Of a stretch of 64,000 nucleotides of DNA, positions 9,301 through 16,827 are shown in pieces (positions within the stretch are counted from its first letter, which is position 1; each line of letters opens with the position of its first letter). The DNA is taken from contig NZ_JARXZC010000004.1 in the NCBI RefSeq assembly GCF_029894335.1, forward strand, positions 1 to 64,000. The letters are read 5' to 3'. A program made the position numbers and the translations under genes. The stretch is from Kitasatospora sp. MAP5-34. GTDB lineage: Bacteria; Actinomycetota; Actinomycetes; Streptomycetales; Streptomycetaceae. A model generated the notes under the pieces. That model ran no database searches. It saw only the letters and a program-made list of their open reading frames with translations, and was not told the origin of the DNA.

Positions 9301-9340
9301 CCAAGGGCTCGGCCTGCGCGTTGGCAGGCCGAGCCCTTGG
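9301..9340. terminator. Strong hairpin terminator after ychF
   Basis: Perfect 17-bp arms (9301-9317 and 9324-9340; left arm begins CCAAGGGCTC) with a 6-nt loop lie between the converging ychF and P450 genes, so it can serve both strands. Confidence 0.9.
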
Positions 9341-9389
9341 AGTATGTCCGCACGGAGTCCTCGCGACCTGACCTGTGCGCGGCCCCGCC

Positions 9390-10619
9390 TCAGAATCGGA
9401 CCGGCAGCCCGACGGGATAGCTGCCGTCGCCCGCGAACCCGACGCGCTCGACGGCGTCCCGTCCGACGGCGAGGGCCAGGCTGTCGCGCCGCAACAGCAG
9501 CTGGTCGAGGATCACCTCGGTCTGCAGGTTGGCGAGCGCGGCGCCGATGCAACGGTGCGCGCCGTGCCCGTAGGCGATGTGCCCTGCGCCGGGCGCCGCC
9601 TCACGGGTGAGGTCGAGCCGCTCGGCCTCACCGAAGGTGCCCGGGTCGCGGTTGGCGGCGAGCAGTCCACTGGTCACGCCCTCGCCGCGGCGGACCAGGA
9701 CGCCGCCGAGTTCCACATCCTCGGTGGCGTAGAGCGTGGCGCCGATCCGGACCGTGGACACGTACCGCAGCAGCTCCTGCACTGCGCGCGGCAGTAGTTC
9801 GGGTTCGGCGCGCAGCCGTGCCACCTCCTGCGGGTGGTCGAGGAGGGCGAGCACCCCATCGGTGATGAAGAGGGCCGGCGGTGCGATCCCCGTGTTGATC
9901 AGCAGGAAGACCAGCGCGATCATCTCCTGTCGGTTCAGCCGCTGCCCCTTCGCTGCCTCCGCGCTGGATCGCAGCAGATCGGAGGCCAGGTCCTGGGCGG
10001 GCGCGGTGGCGCGGCGGTCGAGGAGGCCGTCGATGTACGCGGCGAGATGATCGATACCGGGGATGAACCGGTCCGGCTCACCCGATTCGTAGTCCCGGAT
10101 CCAGCTGCCGACCTTCGGCCGGTCCGCCTGGTCGACTCCGATGATCTCGCAGATCACGTTCGTCATCAGCGGGTACGCGAAGGCGTGCAGCAGGTCGAAC
10201 TCGGCTTCCTTCGCGGCGAGTTCCTCGGTCAGCTGCTGGGTGATGCGCTCGATCCGCGGCCGCAGTGCAGCGATCCGGCGCGGTGCGAAGGCCCGCATCA
10301 CGTGCGTCCGCAGCCGGGTGTGCTCCGGCCCGTCGACCATCACCAGGATCTCCAGGTACTGCCGGTACTCCGCGGGCAGCCCCGCGTCGTCGAGCAGTTC
10401 CGCGCCGACGCCGCCGCCCTCCGCCCCCGGAACCTTCGTCAGATCCCGGACGAACCGGCTGTCGCCGAGCGCCGTCTTGACCACGTCGTACTGCGTGGCC
10501 AGCCACACCGGGGTCTTCGTCTGCGGCAGCGTCACCCGCATCAGCGGCGCGTGGCCGTGCGAGGCGTCGTCGACCTGGGCGTGGGTCAGTTCGAGCGGGG
10601 TGGCGGTGGGCTCGGGCAT
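9390..10619 (-). CDS. Cytochrome P450 with an unusual I-helix
   Basis: This 409-residue class I bacterial P450 has a K-helix ExxR (E282-R285, ELLR), the heme-binding loop YGHGAHRCIG with Cys357, and VDGPEHTRLRTHVMRAFAPRR upstream. The I-helix, normally AG-x-[D/E]-T-T in streptomycete P450s, reads T243-G-I-A-P-P248. The acid-alcohol pair that delivers protons for oxygen activation is therefore missing. No ferredoxin gene is adjacent. It lies 87 nt downstream of, and in the same direction as, the MFS exporter, in a probable operon controlled by the divergent TetR at 12340. Catalytic competence and substrate are uncertain. Confidence 0.93.
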   Translation of the reverse strand: MPEPTATPLELTHAQVDDASHGHAPLMRVTLPQTKTPVWLATQYDVVKTALGDSRFVRDLTKVPGAEGGGVGAELLDDAGLPAEYRQYLEILVMVDGPEHTRLRTHVMRAFAPRRIAALRPRIERITQQLTEELAAKEAEFDLLHAFAYPLMTNVICEIIGVDQADRPKVGSWIRDYESGEPDRFIPGIDHLAAYIDGLLDRRATAPAQDLASDLLRSSAEAAKGQRLNRQEMIALVFLLINTGIAPPALFITDGVLALLDHPQEVARLRAEPELLPRAVQELLRYVSTVRIGATLYATEDVELGGVLVRRGEGVTSGLLAANRDPGTFGEAERLDLTREAAPGAGHIAYGHGAHRCIGAALANLQTEVILDQLLLRRDSLALAVGRDAVERVGFAGDGSYPVGLPVRF

Positions 10620-10706
10620 GTCGGTACTCCACTCCGTGTGGGCTTGGTGTGCGTCGGTGTGTGGTGCTTCGTGCGCCTGGAGCCCCTGGGGAAGGGCATG
10701 GTGGGG

Positions 10707-12206
10707 TCAGATGACGAGTACCGGCTCGCCGACTGGAGCCGGCGCGGGCTGGGGCTTGGTGTCGCGCATGACCAGAGTGGCCAGCAGGGCGGCGGCGAGG
10801 ACGCCGATCGCGCTGATGGCGAAGGTGGTCGACATCGAGGCGGTGAAAGCCTGGCGGGCGGTGTGGATCAGGGCGGTGTCGCCGTGGGCGAGGGTGAGTG
10901 CGCCGGCGATCGAGTGCTTCGCCTGCTCGGGGGCGTCGGCGGGCATCCGGCCGGCGAAGCCGCTGGAAAGGAGCGAGCCGAGGATCGCGATGCCGAGCGC
11001 GGTGCCGGCCTGCTGGATGGTGTCGTTCAGAGCGGACCCGACGCCCGCCTGCTCGGCCGGGATGGTGCCCATCAGTGCGCCGACCGCGGCCGGCATCGCG
11101 AGGCCGGCGCCGAGGCCGAGCGGGCCGAGCGCGACGGCCGGGACGGTGAAGCCGCTGTCGGCCGAGACGGTGGTCAGCAGCGCGAAGGAGGAGGCCATCA
11201 CGAGCATCCCGGCCAGCACCAGGTAGCGGTTGCCGATCTTCGCGGTGAGCTTGGCGCCCAGGCCGTTGCCGACCAGCGCGGCGACGGCCAGCGGCACGAA
11301 CGCGACGCCCGCCTTGACCGGCGAGTAGCCGAGTACGAACTGCAGGTACTGGGTGAGCACCAGCAACAGGCCGCCGTTGCCGATCTGAACGAGGGTCAGC
11401 GAGAGCGAGCCGCCGCTGAAGTTGCGGTGCTTGAAGAGGGCCAGCGGCGCCATCGGCGCGGGTGTGACGTTCTCCCAGACCACGAACCCGATCAGGGAGA
11501 CAGCGGCGACGGCCAGGGTGATCGCCGAGTGGCCGCCGAAGGCGCCGTACTGCGGGAGGTCGATGATCCACCAGACCAGGGAGGTCATGCCGGCCGCGGA
11601 GAGCACGGCGCCGAGCGGGTCGGGCTTCTGCCACGGGCCCTTCGACTCCGGCATCAGGGTGAGGCCCGCCAGGACGGCCAGCGCGACGACCGGGACGTTG
11701 ATGAAGAAGATCGAGTGCCAGGAGTAGTGAGCGATCAGCCCACCGCCGAGCACCGGGCTGCCGACCAGGCCGAGCATCGACACCGAGCCCCAGACCGCCA
11801 TCGCCTTGCCGCGCTCCTCCTCGTCGAAGACGGTGATGAGGATCGACAGCGTCGAGGGCATGATCAGCGCTCCGCCGACACCCATCGCGATCCGTGCGGC
11901 GATCACTTCGCCGGGATTGGTGCAGAAGGACGCGGCCAGTGACGCGGCTCCGAAGAGCAGCAGACCGATGGTCATGACCTTCCGACGGCCAAATCGGTCG
12001 CCGAGGCTGCCGGAGGCGAGCAGGAGGCCGGCGAAGACCAGGATGTAGGAGTCGAGGATCCACTGGGTGTCCTGGGCACTCGCGCCGATGTCCTTGGTCA
12101 TCGACGGCACCGCGACGGTCAGCGCCATGCTGTCGACCACCAGGACCAGCGAGCTGAGGCAGAGCACGATGAGGATCCACCAGCGGCGTGGATTGCGGGT
12201 TTCCAT
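10707..12206 (-). CDS. MFS drug exporter, DHA2 (14-helix) family
   Basis: This 499-residue proton-driven exporter has about 14 hydrophobic segments. Motif A is visible as GSLGDRFGRRKVM, the antiporter motif C region as GLVGSPVLGGGL, and TQWILDSYILVFAGLLL is typical of EmrB/QacA-type proteins. The frame runs upstream to 12485, but the ATG at 12206 (METRNPRRWWILIVLC) follows a GGAGGG ribosome binding site and leaves room for a divergent promoter. It shares that region with the TetR gene at 12340, which probably represses it, and is followed by the P450. Confidence 0.94.
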   Translation of the reverse strand: METRNPRRWWILIVLCLSSLVLVVDSMALTVAVPSMTKDIGASAQDTQWILDSYILVFAGLLLASGSLGDRFGRRKVMTIGLLLFGAASLAASFCTNPGEVIAARIAMGVGGALIMPSTLSILITVFDEEERGKAMAVWGSVSMLGLVGSPVLGGGLIAHYSWHSIFFINVPVVALAVLAGLTLMPESKGPWQKPDPLGAVLSAAGMTSLVWWIIDLPQYGAFGGHSAITLAVAAVSLIGFVVWENVTPAPMAPLALFKHRNFSGGSLSLTLVQIGNGGLLLVLTQYLQFVLGYSPVKAGVAFVPLAVAALVGNGLGAKLTAKIGNRYLVLAGMLVMASSFALLTTVSADSGFTVPAVALGPLGLGAGLAMPAAVGALMGTIPAEQAGVGSALNDTIQQAGTALGIAILGSLLSSGFAGRMPADAPEQAKHSIAGALTLAHGDTALIHTARQAFTASMSTTFAISAIGVLAAALLATLVMRDTKPQPAPAPVGEPVLVI

Positions 12207-12243
12207 GGGGTCTTCCCTCCGGGCTGCGCACGTTGTTCCGTCG

Positions 12244-12281
12244 TTGCGCACACTGTACGCATGTCGGAACAGTGTGCGCAA
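12244..12281. promoter_or_regulatory. TetR operator candidate (13-12-13 inverted repeat)
   Basis: Perfect arms TTGCGCACACTGT (12244-12256) and ACAGTGTGCGCAA (12269-12281) lie in the intergenic region between the divergent MFS exporter and TetR genes. The octamer CTGTACGC occurs at 12253, 12291 and 12311, suggesting additional half-sites. Confidence 0.75.
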
Positions 12282-12339
12282 TCTCCATTCCTGTACGCTG
12301 CATGCGAACGCTGTACGCAGGTAGGCATTAAGGAGCGCC

Positions 12340-13059
12340 ATGGCCGCGGAGACCAACCCGATCCCGTCCGTCTGGGCCCGGCGGCAGCGAGAAAGCGACC
12401 AGCCCGCGCTCACCCGGGCCGCCATCGTCCGCGAGGCGATCGCCATGCTTGACGCCGACGGCATCGACGCGCTCAGCATGCGCAAGCTGGGCGCCCGCCT
12501 GAACGCAGGTGCGACCTCCCTCTACCGGCACGTCGCCACCAAGGACGAGCTGATGGAGCTCGCGGTGGACGAGGCGATCGCCGAGATCTCCGTTCCGCCC
12601 GCCGACAGCCCCGACTGGCGCGCCGCGGCCACCGAGGCCGCCGGGTCCTTCCGCGCGACGGCCCTGCGCCACCCCTGGCTGGCCTCGGTCCTCGGTCAGG
12701 CCGGCCTGGCCTACCTGGGCCCCAACCTGATGTCCTACTCCGAGCGACTGGCCGCCCTGTTCACAGCCGCCGGCTTCCCCGAGCCGAGCCGAGCCATCGA
12801 CACCGTGCTGTCCTATGTCATCGGCATGAGCACCACCGAGGCGGCCTGGCTCACCGCCGTCGCCCGCTCCGGCGAGACCGAGACCGCCTTCATCGCCCGC
12901 CTGATGCCCGCCGCCCGAGAGACCGTCGCCGACCACGACCACCTCGCCGCCGCCTACGCCGAGGTCGCCGCCCTCGACCCCGTAGAGATCCGCGACAGCA
13001 AGTTCGCCTACGGGCTGGACGTCGTCCTCGACGGCCTGGCGATCCGGCTCCCGCGCTGA
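12340..13059 (+). CDS. TetR/AcrR-family transcriptional regulator
   Basis: This 239-residue repressor has an N-terminal helix-turn-helix (ALTRAAIVREAIAMLDADGIDALSMRKLGARLNAGATSLYRHVATKDELMELAVDEA, about residues 28-83) and a TetR C-terminal ligand domain of the tetracycline-repressor-like class. The ATG at 12340 has AAGGAG 4 nt upstream. It is divergent from the MFS/P450 pair, with a strong palindrome between them, so the likely role is ligand-relieved repression of exporter, P450 and itself. The inducer is unknown. Confidence 0.94.
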   Translation: MAAETNPIPSVWARRQRESDQPALTRAAIVREAIAMLDADGIDALSMRKLGARLNAGATSLYRHVATKDELMELAVDEAIAEISVPPADSPDWRAAATEAAGSFRATALRHPWLASVLGQAGLAYLGPNLMSYSERLAALFTAAGFPEPSRAIDTVLSYVIGMSTTEAAWLTAVARSGETETAFIARLMPAARETVADHDHLAAAYAEVAALDPVEIRDSKFAYGLDVVLDGLAIRLPR

Positions 13060-13198
13060 CAGGTCGGGCCGCTGTGTTCGGCTGTATGGAGTCCATCATT
13101 CGCCGATGTTGCGCCGGAGGTGGCGGCGGCGGAGTGGCTTCCGGTCCGGCGGGGGCCGGTGTGAACCGCTTCGGTCTTCACCCGGTCGGCCGCCCCTG

Positions 13199-13226
13199 AG
13201 AGTGGTACGTTATTCGGTACCACTCT
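13199..13226. promoter_or_regulatory. Toxin-antitoxin operator palindrome
   Basis: Perfect 10-bp arms AGAGTGGTAC (13199-13208) and GTACCACTCT (13217-13226) with an 8-nt centre lie 17 nt upstream of the antitoxin start. The GTAC core recalls YefM operators. It probably binds the YefM-YoeB complex for autoregulation. Confidence 0.7.
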
Positions 13227-13243
13227 TCGAAGGGGTTCGAGTC

Positions 13244-13525
13244 ATGTCGATCACTGCGAGCGAGGCCCGCAAGGTGCTCTTTCCACTGATCAAGAAGGTC
13301 AACGACGACCATGAAGCCATCGAGATCGTCTCTAAGCACGGGAACGCCGTGCTGGTCTCCGCGGAGGACTACGCCGCCCTGCGTGAAGGTTCCTACCTCT
13401 TGCGCTCGCCGGCGAATGCCCGCCGCCTGCTCAAGGCGTACGAGAATGCCCTCAGCGGTATCGGACTCTCCGAACGCGAGCTGATCGACCCCGATGCGGC
13501 AGATGCGGGGAAGGGCGCCGCGTGA
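13244..13525 (+). CDS. yefM: Antitoxin of the Phd/YefM family
   Basis: This 93-residue antitoxin has the YefM N-terminal DNA-binding domain ([48 protein letters not shown]) and a flexible toxin-binding tail containing [20 protein letters not shown]. The stop overlaps the GTG start of the toxin by 4 nt (GTGA), the usual coupling of such pairs. An operator-like palindrome lies 17 nt upstream. The frame is open upstream to 13106, but the ATG at 13244 matches the family. Base composition is somewhat less GC-biased than in neighbouring housekeeping genes, consistent with mobility. Confidence 0.94.
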   Translation: MSITASEARKVLFPLIKKVNDDHEAIEIVSKHGNAVLVSAEDYAALREGSYLLRSPANARRLLKAYENALSGIGLSERELIDPDAADAGKGAA

Positions 13526-13776
13526 GGCTCGTCTTCGAGGAGCAGGGCTGGGAGGACTACACGTCCTGGCTCAAGAATGACCGCAAGATGCTTGCTCGGA
13601 TCAACAAGCTCATCGAGGACGTCCTCCGCGACCCCTTCAGTGGGATCGGCAAGCCCGAGCCGCTGAAATATCACCTGCCCGGGGCGTGGTCGCGGCGGAT
13701 CGATGAGGAGCACCGCCTCGTCTACCTCGTGACTGATCGTGAGATCATCGTCTTGGCTGCTCGCTACCACTACTGA
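13522..13776 (+). CDS. yoeB: YoeB/Txe family mRNA interferase toxin
   Basis: This 84-residue RelE-fold endoribonuclease cleaves mRNA in the ribosomal A site. Catalytic residues known for YoeB are in register: E46 (KPEPLK), R65 (DEEHR), H83 and the C-terminal Y84 (RYHY). Also conserved are [28 protein letters not shown]. All key residues are intact, so it should be active and require YefM. It starts at a GTG inside the antitoxin stop region, and lies at the right end of the block bracketed by ychF-end repeats. Confidence 0.95.
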   Translation: MRLVFEEQGWEDYTSWLKNDRKMLARINKLIEDVLRDPFSGIGKPEPLKYHLPGAWSRRIDEEHRLVYLVTDREIIVLAARYHY

Positions 13777-13908
13777 CCGCGTTCCAGTCCGCAGGCAGTC
13801 CGCAGCACAATCGATCGCGACCGTCGTGTGCTGTCGCCGGCCAACCAAGACATGCCAGGTCAGGCGCATCGTCGGCATCCCGCTGCAGGTCGGGTCCGGC
13901 CGTCATTC

Positions 13909-13928
13909 GTTCCGCTTCAACGTCTGAC
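13909..13928 (+). repeat. Right copy of the 20-bp ychF-end repeat
   Basis: This is an exact copy of 9270-9289, preserving the FRFNV-stop codons, preceded by unrelated sequence and followed by a strong hairpin. It is a candidate attR or a displaced original 3' end of ychF. Confidence 0.8.
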
Positions 13929-13938
13929 GTTCCGACGG

Positions 13939-13980
13939 AAAGGCCGCCCGATCTGCCTCCGAGCAGGCCGGGCGGCCTTT
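13939..13980. terminator. Hairpin terminator after the ychF-end copy
   Basis: Perfect 12-bp arms AAAGGCCGCCCG (13939-13950) and CGGGCGGCCTTT (13969-13980) lie between convergent yoeB and the S53 peptidase gene. It may be the ancestral ychF terminator. Confidence 0.85.
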
Positions 13981-14066
13981 GCGGTCCGCGAGTAGGTCTA
14001 CGCCTCCCGGCTCGGCCTCGCCGTCGACCGGGTGACAGCGCTGTCGGACCTCCGACGACCCAGGTG

Positions 14067-15575
14067 CTAACCCGCGTGCGCCGCCGCCACCAGGTCGGGC
14101 AGCAACCGGTTCGCGTCCGGAGTGCCGAGCCCGGTGACCGGGTCCCAGCCCGTGGTTGCCAGGTATCCGGCGACGGTTGGGTCGGTCGTGTTGTCGCCGG
14201 TGGTGACGTCGTGGAAGTCGGCCGCGTACTTCGCCGGGTCGGCCGCGATCCGGTAGAGCGCGGGGTTGATCAACCCGAGGCCGCCGCCGTTCAGTTGGTC
14301 CGCGATGGCGACCAGGCCGGCCCACTGCGGGCAGGCGAGCGAGGTGCCGCCGATGTCGTACCAGCCGGTGCTGCACGGGACGGCGCCGCACTTCAGGCCG
14401 CTCAGTCCGTCCGGCGGGAGCGAGACGTAGACCAGCGCGCCGGTGCCGGGGCCGGCCTGCAGTGCCACGTCGGGGACGCCGCGCATGCTGCCGATCGCCG
14501 TGCTGCCGACCGGAGTGGTGAGCTGGTAGTCGGGTTGGCCGAAGAGCTGGCTGAAGCCACCGCCGGAGTTGGTCCAACCGACCTCGGCCACACCGGGGTT
14601 GGCCTGGCAGGTGCCTGGGTTGTCGGCACTGTCGATCACCCGGGCGCTGGTGGCGCTCGGGTCCGTGCACAGGTCCGTGCCGCCGACGCCGGTCACCAGT
14701 GGGTCGGAGGCCGGCCACTCGACCGACGGGTACGGGAGTGTCGTCCCGCCCGACTTCACCGGCGTCTTGGTGTTGCCCGCGCTACCGCTGTCGCCGGACG
14801 AGCCCAGCACGGTGACGCCGTTCAGAGCCGCCGACTTGAACGCGTGCCGCAGTGTCCCGACCGACTGCGCGCTCGCGAAGGCACCTTCGGCAGAGGCGAA
14901 GGACTGCGAGATCACGGTGGCCAAGTGGTGGTCCACCACGTACTGCTCGGCGTCCATCATCTGCGGGAAGCCCTGCACCCCGAGCGTCTCGGCGGTCGGT
15001 GTGGTGACCAGCAGGATGTTGGCGCCGGGTGCCATCGCGTGGGCGGTCTCCACGTCGAGCGCGACCTCCAGCGCCCAGTCACTCCTGGCCTCCTGCCCGG
15101 GACCCTGGCTGGTGGGCGGCGGCGCGACGGTCGCCGGCGAACCCTGGAGGTGCAGCTCGCTGAAGCTCGGCATGCCCGGCCCACAGGTGGTCCCCTCCTC
15201 GCCGCACATCGCCGCCACACCGAAGGCCTGGTCGAAGACGTGCAGGTCGTGGGCCATGGTGTCGCTGCCGTACGAGTCGACGATCGCGATCGTCTGCCCC
15301 CGGCCGTCGTATCCGCCGGCCTGCAGCGGGTTGACGTCGTACGCGGCGCGGATGCCCTGCGGACTGAAGCAACGGCGCCCCGCCGAGGCGCACTGGGCCT
15401 GCGTCGGGGGCGTCTGGTCGGCGCTCAGCTGGGTGTAGTCGGCGACGATCGGGCGGACGGCCGGGTAGGCCACGGCCGACGCTGTGCTGCCGGGTGCCGA
15501 CAGCACGCCGGAAGCGGCCAGCGCGAGGCTGCTCACCCCGGCGAGCAGCCATCGGCGTGCGGTGGGAGCGTTCAA
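14067..15575 (-). CDS. Secreted S53 (sedolisin) serine-carboxyl peptidase
   Basis: This 502-residue exported endopeptidase has a signal peptide at residues 1-35 (RRWLLAGVSSLALAASGVLSAPG). The sedolisin catalytic set is in place: E170 and D174 (DWALEVALDVE), oxyanion D262 (GSSGDSGS) and nucleophile S412 (GGTSLACPQW). A C-terminal calcium site is suggested by FHDVTTGDN and GWDPVTGLGTPD. The catalytic domain begins by about residue 70 (FSPQGIRAAYDV), so the roughly 180-residue pro-kumamolisin activation domain is missing or reduced to about 35 residues. It is monocistronic, with an upstream gap of about 200 nt. Confidence 0.92.
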   Translation of the reverse strand: MNAPTARRWLLAGVSSLALAASGVLSAPGSTASAVAYPAVRPIVADYTQLSADQTPPTQAQCASAGRRCFSPQGIRAAYDVNPLQAGGYDGRGQTIAIVDSYGSDTMAHDLHVFDQAFGVAAMCGEEGTTCGPGMPSFSELHLQGSPATVAPPPTSQGPGQEARSDWALEVALDVETAHAMAPGANILLVTTPTAETLGVQGFPQMMDAEQYVVDHHLATVISQSFASAEGAFASAQSVGTLRHAFKSAALNGVTVLGSSGDSGSAGNTKTPVKSGGTTLPYPSVEWPASDPLVTGVGGTDLCTDPSATSARVIDSADNPGTCQANPGVAEVGWTNSGGGFSQLFGQPDYQLTTPVGSTAIGSMRGVPDVALQAGPGTGALVYVSLPPDGLSGLKCGAVPCSTGWYDIGGTSLACPQWAGLVAIADQLNGGGLGLINPALYRIAADPAKYAADFHDVTTGDNTTDPTVAGYLATTGWDPVTGLGTPDANRLLPDLVAAAHAG

Positions 15576-15778
15576 GAGTCCTCCTTGTGAGGGTGAAGAA
15601 GGGGACTTGCTCGAACCCGGGCCGGAGCTGGATCCCGCAGCCCGCCCGGGACCGGGGCGAGCCTAGGGGTGGGATGGCCAGTCCTCAATAGTTCCAACGC
15701 AGTTGATCCAGCTGGGCCCACGCCGACCGGGACGACCTGCTCGAGAACCGCTCGGTCCGCCGGCACGTGACTCACGCC

Positions 15779-16705
15779 TCAGGCGGCGGCTCGCGCGGCC
15801 GTGACGGTCTCGCGGAGGGCGTCCTCGGTCGGTGTGGGTGTGAGGGCGAAGGCTTCCTGGGCCCGGCTGGAGTCCACCACGAACGGATGGTCGAACTGGT
15901 AGCGGACCTCGGGGATCTCCCGGGCTTCGGCGCTGAACAGGCCGGCCAGGCGGAGTAGAGCGGTGGGCATCCGGCTGGTCCGGGCGGCAGGGGCGGCGGC
16001 CAGGGTGGCGGTGAGGTCGGCCAGTTCGCGGATGGACCTGGGCGGTGGGGTCGGGGCGTGCCAGGGGCGGCCCCAGGCCGACTCGTCGTCGGCGACGGCG
16101 ACGAGGGTGCGGGCCATGTCGCCGGTGTAGGTCCAGCTGTGCGGGGCTTCCACGTCGGCGGGGGCGAGGGCGCGGCGGCCGCGCAGGACGGCGGGCAGCA
16201 CCATGACGGTGAAGGAGGACACGACCCCGGCACCGAGGTAGTCGGAGCCGCGCACCTCGGCCGTGCGGATCCGACCGCTGTCGTGGGCGGCGAGCTGGGC
16301 GGCCCAGAGCTCGGCACGGACCCGGCCCTTCGCGGAGTTGGGGCGAGCGGGCAGGTCTTCGGTCATCGGGCCGTCCACCAGGCCGTACAGGTAGAGGTTT
16401 CCCACGCTGACCAGCACGGCGCCGGTCACCTCGGCGGCGCGCAGGATGCTCGCGTTGAGCGGCGGGAACTCGGTCGTCCAGCGGTGGTAGGGGGGTTGGG
16501 CGCAGTGGTGGATGGCGGTGGCCCGGGCGGCCAGCCGGATCAGGGCCTCCGGGTCGGTGGCGTCGGCCCGCACGCGTTCGATGCCGGGGTGCACCGGTCC
16601 GGAGCCGCTGCGGGTGATCAGGCGGACCTCGTCCCCCCGGTCGGCCAGCAACCGGGCGGTGGCCGAGCCGACGGGGCCGGCTCCCACGATGACGTGCAGG
16701 GACAT
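15779..16705 (-). CDS. NAD(P)-dependent epimerase/dehydratase-family protein
   Basis: This 308-residue Rossmann-fold protein begins with the dinucleotide motif MSLHVIVGAGPVGSATARLLADRGDEVRLI and continues with DATDPEAL, the HHCAQPPYHRW region and a GNLYLYG segment in place of the SDR YxxxK motif. It is therefore an atypical or extended-SDR relative whose substrate is unknown. The frame is open to 16747, but the ATG at 16705 gives the clean N-terminus and leaves the operators free. The divergent TetR at 16828 is the probable repressor, with two GAGAAC-type palindromes between them. Confidence 0.88.
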   Translation of the reverse strand: MSLHVIVGAGPVGSATARLLADRGDEVRLITRSGSGPVHPGIERVRADATDPEALIRLAARATAIHHCAQPPYHRWTTEFPPLNASILRAAEVTGAVLVSVGNLYLYGLVDGPMTEDLPARPNSAKGRVRAELWAAQLAAHDSGRIRTAEVRGSDYLGAGVVSSFTVMVLPAVLRGRRALAPADVEAPHSWTYTGDMARTLVAVADDESAWGRPWHAPTPPPRSIRELADLTATLAAAPAARTSRMPTALLRLAGLFSAEAREIPEVRYQFDHPFVVDSSRAQEAFALTPTPTEDALRETVTAARAAA

Positions 16706-16720
16706 GATCGACTCCAATGA

Positions 16721-16807
16721 GAGAACGGCGTTCTCGAACGGCAACACCGTACGAGCGGACGCCGTACCGCGTCAAGAACGCTGTTCTCCAAGAGGGATGG
16801 CGTTCTC
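16721..16807. promoter_or_regulatory. Repeated TetR operators between divergent genes
   Basis: GAGAACGGCGTTCTC (16721-16735) is a perfect 6-3-6 palindrome. AGAACGCTGTTCT (16775-16787) is a second site, and GGCGTTCTC (16799-16807) repeats one half-site. All lie within the 122-bp gap between the epimerase and TetR genes. Confidence 0.8.
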
Positions 16808-16827
16808 TGTTGTGGGAGACTGGGGGT

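Noticed and set aside
13739..13927. 62-residue frame ending in FRFNV after yoeB
   Set aside because: Only the last codons match YchF. The rest overlaps the yoeB 3' end and has no coding signal, so it is treated as the repeat boundary and not as a gene.
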